DNA from: Beroe ovata
Lineage: Eukaryota > Ctenophora > Nuda > Beroida > Beroidae
NCBI GenBank assembly: GCA_946803715.1
Contig: CAMPET010000188.1
Coordinates: forward strand, 1 to 64,000
DNA length: 64,000 bases
Direction: 5' to 3'
This document shows, one piece after another, positions 1-9,037 of this stretch. Position 1 is the first letter of the stretch, and every line of letters starts with the position of its first letter. Under the pieces are notes generated by a model, which saw only the letters and a list, made by a program, of their open reading frames with translations, was not told the DNA's origin and made no database searches. A program made the translations under genes and the position numbers.

Positions 1-528
1 CGGTCCCTTCAGCCTCGGGGTGTAGTACTCTCTGTACTGCCCAGTGCCCCATTCTTTACTTAGATAATAGATTATTCCATTCTTTACTTTTTAGTTTTTC
101 GGGATTTATGGTGTGCAATTCTATCATTTCATGGTTGTTCTTTGCATGAAGTACACGAAGAGTTTCAATGAAACTTTCATTTTGACCAACCAATTTGCAA
201 AAAGTAATTGATCTTCCTATCCGAATTCAAAAACGAAATCAACCGGAAGTAACCTCACTCCATCCGAAACCAGCATTACTCAAACCAAACCCCCGTCAGT
301 CACGACATGGGGCGGGGGGAGAGATTCTCTCGTAAAAATCGGATCTCTGATGAGAAACGGCGTGTGACCGAACCGCCCCCCCTGTGACCCCACCCAAATC
401 CTCGTGCAACTTGAAAAACTCTCACCAGAATTGAAGGCAGTCTCTAACTCCTCGGAAATCTTGTTTGACAGATACTTGTATCGATTCCGGTGCTTCAACC
501 GCCTCTCCCAGATCGCACCGCTGCTGTC
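1..528. repeat. Duplicate of the ZP-gene 3' end plus a VPS13 exon
   Basis: Positions 1-36 repeat the end of the last PAN-EGF-ZP exon up to its stop codon (compare 18001-18031). The following ~390 bp repeat the spacer after it. Positions 426-528 repeat most of the VPS13 exon at 18368-18581, read on the minus strand, with the same splice donor. This copy differs from the one at 18.0-18.5 kb by scattered substitutions and small indels. It also carries about 60 bp (near 310-385) where the other copy has an N and a C-run. It is another haplotype or a duplicated segment, not a functional gene. Confidence 0.8.
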
Positions 529-606
529 CAGAAATCATTCTCTCTGGAAGCGTTTAGCTTCATTCACGATGCTGACGCCGAGGTATACCTACACGGGGTG
601 GTGAAA
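529..606 (+). pseudogene. Fragment of PAN-EGF-ZP last exon fused to a VPS13 exon
   Basis: The sequence switches at about 528 from the VPS13 exon to the middle of the PAN-EGF-ZP last exon. It encodes the ZP-C stretch SLEAFSFIHDADAEVYLHG and stops at the N at 607. It differs from both full copies (for example GACGCTGACGCC instead of GATGCTGATGCG), so it comes from a third copy or another haplotype. No start, splice acceptor or stop is kept. Confidence 0.75.
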
Positions 607-607
607 N

Positions 608-1350
608 AACAGGCCTTCGATGAAGGCGCGCGCGCGAGAAGCAAGACAGGTATAACATCTGACAAGGACAGGATCAGATATAGAATATGACAAGGAGTCA
701 GCTCAATGGAAGAGGGGCGGAGCGCGCATTGCCTGGCGATGCTAGGCACAGCGAGCGCCAGCGAGAATGATATGCGGCGCGCGCGCAATGAAATTCTCGA
801 TAGTGCAGTGGTTATCTTGCCGGCTTGTTATCTGTCCACTGTTTCTTTGTTCTTAATCAATAATCCTACTCGCGCTCGCTGCGCGCGGCGCAAGACTGAA
901 GACACAGTGGACAGATAACCACCCAATGTGACTTTGTCAGATTTTATCTGACCTCAGTTTCTCGCGCGCGGCACGCGCGCCTAGCCTTCGATGAAGGCGC
1001 GCTCGCGCGAGAAACAGGTCAGGTAACATCTGACAAATGTGACTGCGAGTTTGTCAGATGTTACCCGACCTGTTTCTCGCGCGCGCCCTTCATCGAAGGC
1101 GCGGCGCGCGCGCCCTTCATCGAAGGCGCGGCGCGCGCGCGATAAACTGAGGTCAGATAAAATCTGACAAACTGTGAGTGTGACAACCCTCAGATAAGTC
1201 TCACGACACAATTAAATTTTACATTAAATTTTACAAAAAGTACTGGATAAAACGTGTCATTATACCTCTTACAGTCTTACCATTACCAATTGCTAATAGT
1301 AATACTTTTAGTTTTACTTTTAGTCTTTGACTCTTTGAGTCAGCGTAACT
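608..1350. repeat. Cluster of nested foldback repeats
   Basis: No gene is seen here. The stretch is built of inverted repeats joined by GC-rich CGCGCG runs and the palindrome CTTCGATGAAG. One pair of arms (about 826-845 and 899-920) carries GTTATCTGTCCACTG and its complement. Outer arms at 933-970 and 1133-1171 carry GTCAGATTTTATCTGACC and complement. Inside them, arms at 1005-1037 and 1050-1082 match 32 of 33 bases around a 12-base loop. A related array lies at 3.6-4.1 kb, so this is a dispersed family. Confidence 0.85.
933..1171. mobile_element. Nested foldback (MITE-like) element
   Basis: A hairpin within a hairpin. Terminal arms (933-970 / 1133-1171) contain the dyad GTCAGATTTTATCTGAC. 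The inner stem (1005-1037 / 1050-1082) contains TAACATCTGAC and has one mismatch. The arms share motifs (TCAGAT, TTTCTCGCGCGCG) with the smaller elements at 5322-5413 and around 57.2-57.6 kb. No coding capacity is seen, so it would be non-autonomous. No clear target-site duplication is visible here. Confidence 0.6.
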
Positions 1351-1504
1351 NAACGGATCGACTGATTGACTTGAAACTTCTACCATAGCTCAAGGATCAT
1401 GAGTAACTCGGACGATTAAAATTTAACGTCAATTGGATGATTGGTTCCCGAGTTAATGGCCACCATAACCCCTTATACGCCCAAAACATGCCAGTTTGAG
1501 TGAG

Positions 1505-1795
1505 CATTTGAGAGTCGCAAGTATTCCTTCGTCACAATTTTCCAGTGGTGTCAGCGAATTGCGACGAATGGGTACTCCAATCGTCACAGAGGCCAATTCT
1601 GACGAACTGGTGTCAGCACATTCTATCACAAACATTCCTTCGTCACTTTTTTGCGGATGTTTCAGCAATTTGTAACGAGTGAGTACTACCCCAATCGTCA
1701 AAGAGCTCTGTTCTGACGAACCGGTGTCAGTGCATTCTATCACAAGCATTCCTACGTCCCATTTTTGCAGATGTGTCAGCAATTTGTGACGAATG
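1505..1795. repeat. ~117-bp tandem repeat (2.5 copies)
   Basis: Imperfect tandem copies of a unit of about 117 bp contain CAATTTGTGACGAATG, CCAATCGTCA and GGTGTCAG. Copies start near 1510 (partial), 1550 and 1665. A minus-strand reading frame stays open across them only because the repeat lacks stops. It lies just downstream of the last visible SAMHD1 exon, in the same N-bounded contig. Confidence 0.75.
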
Positions 1796-1865
1796 GCGTG
1801 TCTGTTTGTCTGTATTTGTCAGCTGTGTGCATATGTGTCTGTGCAAATAACCAATGTCAAATTAC

Positions 1866-3166
1866 CTCATATAGAAAGCTCTTCTCTTGGCCTCTTCCTT
1901 TGAATGGCCAGCCCTGTTTTTGAAACAGAGTGAGAACACAATTTGATTATGGCTGACGATAAGTTAAACACATGATCGTTCAACATTGAACCACAGACAT
2001 GTACAAACAAAAACACAGACAGAGACACATATAGACACATGTACAGTACAAATACACACAGGGACACAGACACACATAGACAGTAGACACAGACAGACAC
2101 ACAGACACACAGTATTTACCTCATTACAGTTGTAATCATGTGAATTTATCAGCTCTTTTATAAACACAATGTCTATCTCAGTGATTCCTTCTAACTTCAG
2201 TCCATCCCTGATTTTCTCATGTTTTTCTATCATTCGATCTGATCAAAGATAGAAACATTTTCAGTGCTGTACTTCTTCCCAAACACTGCTTGTATTGCAA
2301 AGAAAAAGAGACTGACAAATGTTGTTGATTCAACTTTTTCAATCGTTCTGGTGTTAATTTGAATTACTTTTCCCTGCCATAGGGATTCCAAATGACTACT
2401 GCTTACCCAGAATTCGGCATGATTGCAGCTCGTGTGACCAATGATGTGAGGTCAACTCACTGATGAAATCACCACAAAATGTATGGGAGAATGGACCATG
2501 ACCGATGTCATGGAGTAAGCCAGCAATCTGAAAAGAGAGCACATCAAAGTTTTTTGATTCCGGACAATAATAGGTGGCTAATCCACCAAAGAATGTGGAT
2601 AATCCGCCATATTCCTGTTCCATATTCACACATTACACACACCTGGACACATAGCTTATCTACTCTGGAGATGGCGCTGTGGGATGAGAGTTTGTCGATA
2701 ACCTGACCCGCCAAGTAACTCACCCCGATACAGTGCTCAAACCGAGTATGTGTGGCCCCTGTGAAAATCAAGTACACAATATATTACACCAAATACTGCA
2801 ATATGCCATGTCAATGATTCCAAAGTAGTACAATTTCAACCAGAAGTAATACTTTCAACCAGATGATAATGTGAAAATCTATGAAGGAGCACAATGTTTG
2901 GTTACCTAATAAGCTACTTGTTAATGTCACAATTTCATTAAGTATATTCATAATTGAGTATGACAGTCTGTAAAGTGAGTAAGGTAATTTTCGGAAGGAA
3001 TCCTCACAAATAATTGTTATAATCACCTGGGTAAACAAAAACTGCAGACGCTGTCTGCTTTATATTCCTGAGCCTCTGAAATTCTGGAGAGTCAATGAAT
3101 TTGACAAGGAGAGGGTCTAATTCCATGGTGCCATGTATGGGATCATTGAATATGTACATTATTGAT
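1866..3166 (-). CDS. SAMHD1: SAMHD1-like dNTPase, partial (five internal exons)
   Basis: SAMHD1 is an HD-domain triphosphohydrolase that removes triphosphate from dNTPs and limits nucleotide pools. Phase-consistent exons are 3027-3166, 2643-2758, 2407-2527, 2120-2238 and 1866-1913. They encode [57 protein letters not shown] and [15 protein letters not shown], all recognisable SAMHD1 landmarks. Two metal-binding features of the HD site, the His in HTRFEH and the His-Asp pair in HDIGH, are present. The N-terminal part (any SAM domain), the exon with the later catalytic Asp (RDC region) and the C-terminal half are absent. The contig ends at the Ns at 3205 and 1351, so the gene is cut by the assembly rather than shown to be broken. 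Family assignment is secure; completeness cannot be judged. Confidence 0.9.
1985..2113. repeat. Imperfect CA/GACA-rich microsatellite
   Basis: ACACAGACACA-type low-complexity sequence in the SAMHD1 intron between the exons at 2120-2238 and 1866-1913. Confidence 0.8.
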
Positions 3167-3216
3167 CTGGAGGGGAAGAAACAGTATTGCAAGATCCCAA
3201 CAATNAAACGCACAAA

Positions 3217-3288
3217 GCTCACCGAGTCGGCCCTTCGGGCCGCCTCGGTGAGCGAGCTCGCAAAAAGGGCCCTTCGGGCCCTTTTTGC
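3217..3288. repeat. Pair of GC-rich hairpins with TTC loops
   Basis: Two adjacent stem-loops. The first (3217-3253) has arms of about 17 bp with one mismatch around GGCCC-TTC-GGGCC. The second (3260-3288) is a perfect 13-bp stem, GCAAAAAGGGCCC, with the same TTC loop. They begin 12 bases after the N at 3205. The function is unknown. Confidence 0.8.
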
Positions 3289-3589
3289 TCGCACGTGTAA
3301 CATTACCTACAGATGCCGCGAGGGGCTTGCCAGCCCCTTGATAAATGAATATATAAAACTTTTTGCCTTCAGGAAACTCTGTTCTGACATTTCACTCTTC
3401 ATTAATTTTTTCATTAAATTATGTACCCATACAGGGTACTCCCCAGAAACTATGCTACAATTCAAAAATATCAATGAACAAATAACAACAGTAATCACTA
3501 TTGCCTCAATAAAAACTGAACCAGCTTCTTAGACTTTATTTCTATATGATCTCCTCCATTGTCACACGCGTGTGGGATCAGATTTGATC

Positions 3590-4100
3590 TGACCTTTTTT
3601 CATTTTTTAGCGCCCGCCTTCATCGAAGGCCGAAACATGCCTTCGATGAATGCGCACGCGCGAGAAGCAGGACAGGTATAACATCTGACAAGGCCAGGAT
3701 CAGAAATAGAATATGACAAGGATTCGGCTCAATGGAAGAGGGGCGGCGCGCGCATTGCCTGGCGATGCTAGGCACAGCGAGAATGATATGCGGCGCGCGC
3801 CGCGCGCAATGAAATTCTCGACAGTGCAGTGGTTATCTTGCCGGCTTGTTATCTGTCCACTGTTTCTTTGTTCTTAATCAATAATTTTACTCGCTGCACG
3901 CGAGGGGCAAGACTGAAGACACAGTGGACAGATAACCACCCAATGTGACTGAGTCTGTCCATTGTCAGATGTTACCTGACCTGTTTCTCGCGCGCGCGCC
4001 TTCATCGGAGGCGCGGCGCGCGAGAAACTGAGGTCAGATAAAATCTGACAAACTGTGAACTGTGACTGTGATGTGTGACAACTCTCAGATAAGTCTCACG
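3590..4100. repeat. Second copy of the foldback cluster
   Basis: About 95% similar with indels to 620-1350, including the CTTCGATGAA motif, the GTTATCTGTCCACTG arms and the TAAAATCTGAC end. It continues to the same CTTTGAGTCAGCGTAACT sequence (to about 4211) that precedes the N at 1351. It is either a haplotype copy of 608-1350 or a second family member. Confidence 0.75.
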
Positions 4101-4215
4101 ACACAATTACAATAAATTTTACAAAAAGTACTGGATAAAACGTGTCATTATACCTCTTACCAATTGCTAATAGTAATACTTTTAGTCTTTGACTCTTTGA
4201 GTCAGCGTAACTCCG

Positions 4216-5310
4216 AATTTCAATCGTAAACACTTAATACTTATCGTCAACAATATCAATTACGGTCATGAGTGTTTAAACTTTAAAGGCTTTAGTACTC
4301 CATTAAACTTGTATTGGATATGATTTAAACGATCAAATTTCAATAAATGTAATGTCTCAATATCGTAGAGATCTCAACTCTTAATTTCAATCATCTTCCC
4401 CGGATGACTAAGATTAACCTAACTTTGGTGAGGAGAACGGGATTAAAGATTAACGGGATTTTAGATTTACTGCTTTACAGTTTAAGGGGGATTAAAGATT
4501 TTCGGGATTTTATCTTTAGATTTTTTTAAGTTATTGGGGTCGGGGCATACCATTGATATCAAAGACACCTACAGCACTTGTCCCAACACTTTGACTTTTC
4601 GAGCTCATCACCAGCAAAGCGCTTCTTATCAGCCTTCTGGAGCTGCGCTCTGAACCAAGTCAACGTCGACTGAGGACAATTATATAGTGTGCAATGATAA
4701 GTATTATAATGATGAATTTACTGATAAATTGAATAGTTTACGAAGATCCGACAAGTTCTGTAATTCTGTCACATGTAAACTGATAACGATATTTTGATCT
4801 GCAGCACACAATGACGGTAAAGAAGGTAGCAGCCATTAAAGCTAGGAGCTATCTCCTTCATGATATTTTGCGCAAATGAAGAAACAAATCAGTCCAAGAA
4901 GTTTTACTTTTACGTGATAAGGTAGTTAATGAATGAGATTTTAGGAATTCAGCCCCCGAAAACTTTCAGCGAATCAGTGACCTCGATCAGCTTTCTACTT
5001 GTAATCGTATAACTAACACATTGTGCTCGAAAGAAAAAAGTCCCGAATTTGTTTGCGAATATGATATGGATGTGATAGTGAGTGACAAAAAAGCTTAACA
5101 CGGGTGAGAAGTGCCTTCGCCTCTCTGGCAAGATACAGCACAAACATCAATTTAGTCCGCGTATGTCAAACATGGGAAGGCTGGCTATCTAAAATCTTAG
5201 AGTCTAGTTCAAGTTTTTTGAGTCTAGCTTTTTGAGAACAGGTTGAATTCCAATTTCGCAGTAAATGATCGTGAAGGACGTCTTCTTTCAGATAGTTCTT
5301 ACAATCCAGT
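4216..5310. other. Spacer between SAMHD1 fragment and VPS13 3' end
   Basis: AT-rich sequence with runs such as GGGATTAAAGATT near 4430-4530. I see no exon, RNA gene or recognisable repeat. Short open frames here lack codon bias or homology that I recognise. Confidence 0.5.
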
Positions 5311-5424
5311 ATCCTAGACTTGTGAGATGTTAACTGACCAATGCACTTTAGTTCATTTTCTCGCGCGCGTGCGAGAAACAGTCACAGAGGTCAGATAACA
5401 TCTGAAATTGACAATCCTAGACTT
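5311..5424. mobile_element. Small foldback element with 11-bp direct repeats
   Basis: The direct repeat ATCCTAGACTT occurs at 5311-5321 and again at 5414-5424. Between them lies a ~92-bp insert with terminal inverted repeats AGATGTTAACTGACC / GGTCAGATAACATCT (one mismatch in 15) and a centre TTTCTCGCGCGCGTGCGAGAAA that is itself a dyad. This is the simplest form of the family seen at 0.9, 4.0 and 57.2-57.6 kb. A flanking duplication of this length is the hallmark of transposition; 9-11 bp is typical of Mutator-like elements. Confidence 0.7.
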
Positions 5425-5708
5425 CTTTATAAAGGAGCTATAGCCCCCCCTCGTTTGACATAAACGGGACCAATTACACGAGTACAATCACAAATAAATG
5501 ATAGCTGCGTATTATAAACATTGTCTCTCACCAGATTATTTGTACTCGAGAAGACGTTCGTTAAATTCACGAATGATTAGCTGAAAAAAAGTGCTCGACA
5601 GGAAAGGTGATATGATGATTGATGGGTGAGAAGGGAAAAGGAATAGCGGGGTTTGCGGGTGGGGTGTGTTTGAATGAATATGTTCCAAAATTCAAAAGTT
5701 TCCCAAAA

Positions 5709-8700
5709 CTACATCTCGTACTCATGATCTACTGTACCTTGGTGTCTTCGACAGAGGGCAAAGCAACAGTCCTCGTTTTCTTTCTCCGATTTTTGAAGAA
5801 CTTTGACATCCCCTGGTTGGGATCCTGCGGAGTGGAGAGATGTGATGAGTCTTCGAAACTGGGTAACAGAGATGAATATCGAGATCTCTCTTTGACCAGC
5901 GAATAGGGGGGGGGGCATGCTGTGAACTTAATCAGACATCATGATACATGATATGACTTGTCAGATGCCATCTATAATAGACAGACATCTTATAATGGAC
6001 AGATAACATCTAACGAGGTTTCACTTCCTATGATGACGGAGTTATACGATTACGGAGAATGTAGATCCATACCATGTAAGCTGAGAAGATAATGCCCAGT
6101 CCATCGTCCAGTACCAGGGGTATTTTCTCAATGTCCACGTACACATGCGACCAGTCTACCTTCCAACAGTTCATCACTTCGTCGTACCCCGACATTATGC
6201 ACCTGTAGATATACGATGATGAAAGATGGAAAACCCCTAAGATACTGAGTTGATCAGCTCCTGCTAGATCAGTGCAATCATCTTCATATATTGACCTGAC
6301 ATCAGTGAGGAGGAAAGCAGATTTTCTGTTCAGGAGGCAGTGATGGTAGTACATGTCATCCCAGTGGGTATTCCGGGCTATCTGACCGAGTAGGTACTTC
6401 CCTGTAAGGGGTGTCAGATGAGGGGTGTCTACTGACGGTGATGGGGAATCACCCCCATCGGAGATTTCCAACTTCGGAGATACCCAAACTTTAAATTTGG
6501 AAATCATCCGAGATAAAAATCTGGCATCTAACCAATTCTCGCAGTTTATTGATCAAATACTACATAATTCCTACCTTCGCTTTTGGTAGCGTTGTACGGT
6601 CGGAGTATCTTGTCAGCGTGAATGTATCGAGGGTGCCTCAACACCAGAACTTTCTCATCTATCTGAGTGTGATGGTGTATCCCATCTATCGTATACGTGA
6701 TCATGTCGTTAATTCCACCAAGGGGTCTCGTTACAGCACCGACTAGCCCCTTACCGACACCCTTGAAGAATCCCTCGACCCCATCCTGAGCTGCACCCTC
6801 CACGGGCTTCATGACAACCCCAGTGACCCCATGATACAACCCCATTAGGAAACTCTTCCCTCCTCGAGCCAGACCTTCCCCAATATGACCCGGTTTATGT
6901 GCCATACGCCGGGCTCTCTGTCTCTGATAATCCTCATCGAATGTCAGCTTGGCAAGACCTTTACCCAGAGTCCTGGTAATCTTACTAGCTGCCCCCACTA
7001 CTCCACCCACACTGTGGCGCAGGAAACTGTTCACCCCAATCACGACACCCTCCGCAAATTCACGGGGTCCCTGAACTATCCCGACATACGGTTCGTAGAA
7101 CAGATCACGGGTTCCCGCCTTGATATCCTGAGCTAGTCCGTACGGGTTACCCAGGATATCAAGTCCCAGGACTACAGCGTACAGCTGGGAGAGCGTCTGG
7201 AAAACGTAGTGCTTTACAACCCGGTCCTGGAGTTGGGATATCGTGCACAGCTGACCAGCAGCGTCGTAGTACGCGAGTTTGAGAACTGCGTCGTTAATCG
7301 CAACGAGGCCGAGACCGAATGATTTGAGGTAGAGGGCAAGGACGTCTTTCCCAACAGCGCCCTGCAGTTGAAAACCATGATACCGATGCCGAGAGTTGAC
7401 TATAAGTGAGCATAGTTCACAGAGTGGGAATGCGATCACCGAGATTTATGTCATGTTATAGCCATGCTATAGTGAGCATTAAAAATGGGCAATATCATAA
7501 CCCATTTCTCATATCAAAATCCAAACTACAAATAATACGTCTCCCCCCCCCCTCTTCCGCTCACCTGAGACGTATCAATGTTGACTTCGGNGCAAGGACG
7601 TCTTTCCCAACAGCGCCCTGCAGTGGAAAACCATGATACCGATGCCGAGAGTTGATTATAAGTGAACATAGTTCACAGAATGCGATCATCGAGATTTATG
7701 TCATGTCATAGCCATGCTATAGTGAGCATTAATAATGGGCAATATCATAACCCATTTCTCATATCATGATCCAAACTACGAATAATACGTCTCCCCCCCT
7801 CTTCCGCTCACCTGAGACGTATCAATGTTGACTTCGGGCGAGAAACTGATGTGAATTTTAAGGGGAGATAGGTGAAACTCGTCGAAGAAGACGGGCGCAT
7901 TGTCGTCAACACATTCCTTATCATCGAGACTTGACTGTGAGAACTTCACGTCTGCCCAGAGGAGATCCTGCTCCTGTTGCTCTATATCTTCTATATCTTC
8001 CTGGAGGGGGGCATGGGTATGGGGGCTTTTCGGATGGCGTATACTCAGGGGGGGAGGGTATGGGATTATACTCGGGGATGCGGGGTTTGGTATTAGGGGA
8101 TTAGGGGGGATGGAAGTAACGGGGGTTATTCGGGGGGGGGAGGGGTTTGATGGGGGTATACTCGGGGGTCAACATGTATGCAGTTGTTTTCATGGTTACT
8201 GCGGAATTTTGATGGAAAATGTTGAAGAAGAAAATCAATCGATATACCTGATCAACTCTGAAAAAGTTGATAACCGAAAGCAGGAAAACGGCATCGAGTT
8301 TTATGTGAAACTCTTGAATCAGTAACTTCAGATATCTGCAGGATTTTGAAGTATTTATAGCTTTCCATGAAATAAAAATAAATTTATATCATCTTGACAT
8401 CACGTGACAGCGATCGACCAATGAGGACATAGATACAGTGAAAATCGTAATTCGAAACAATTATGTCCCTCCACAAAAGCGTTATCTACGAAAAAAGATA
8501 CCACGGTTTCACATACTTGTAGTGTTCCAGTACACTCTGCTCTGATTGCCCCTCCACAGAGGTTATCTGTTTGATCATGCTAAACTCGATAAGAGGTTTA
8601 GGGGGTTGTAAGGCAACTGCGTGAGAGGGCGGACTTATGGGGTAGAAAACATGTCGGAAAGTGTGATCAAGTAGTTGATTGTCGATCTGAAAACGAGAAC

Positions 8701-9037
8701 CATGTATTAGAATTATGAATGGTATTTGTGTTAGACTTCTATCCCAAAATAAATTGATTGGAACTGTTAAAATCACAATGATTGTGGCACAATACCATTT
8801 CTTTAACCAGGGGAAATTCGAAAATCCAAATCCCAATCGCGGAAAAAAGTACCTGAATTTTGTTGACTTTGAAGTGCATGTTCGTCTGGGAGTTTGACGT
8901 TGTGTATTGGAACCAGAGGGCGGGCAGGTAGGTTCTCCGAACATTAGTGGAAGTCTGGTTAGGGAAGGTGAGTCTCATTTCATCTCCGTTTCGCATGTCA
9001 AACGAGTGGTCGTCAAACTCGGCTATTTCCTTACCCT
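5709..9037 (-). CDS. VPS13: VPS13 C-terminal exons (APT1, ATG2-like, PH-like)
   Basis: Phase-consistent exons are 8853-9037, 8520-8686, 7812-8000, 6575-7361, 6073-6527 and 5709-5885. They carry RRTYLPALWFQY and IDNQLLDHTFRHVFYPISP, which match the conserved FYP-V-P segment. Next come FFDEFHLSPLKIHISFSP, then the long exon with VLGLDILGNPYGL, DLFYEPYVGIVQGP, ARGGKSFLMG and GFFKGVGKGLVGAVTRPLGG. These are amphipathic ATG2-C-like helices thought to contact membranes. The last two exons (SAFLLTDVRSIYED to ISVTQFRRLITSL) form the PH-like end. The stop is TAG at 5709-5711. The 5' edge of exon 6575-7361 and the 3' end of exon 7812-8000 are partly repeated around the N at 7591. Confidence 0.93.

Noticed and set aside
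1453-1782. 109-codon minus-strand frame
   Set aside because: It runs through a 117-bp tandem repeat; openness comes from the repeat and no homology is recognised.
3239-3290. Bacterial terminator implying contamination or horizontal transfer
   Set aside because: Only the hairpin shape fits. The surrounding sequence contains animal SAMHD1 exons and the local repeat family.
5619-5906. 95-codon plus-strand frame
   Set aside because: It lies antisense over the last VPS13 exon, which explains its openness.
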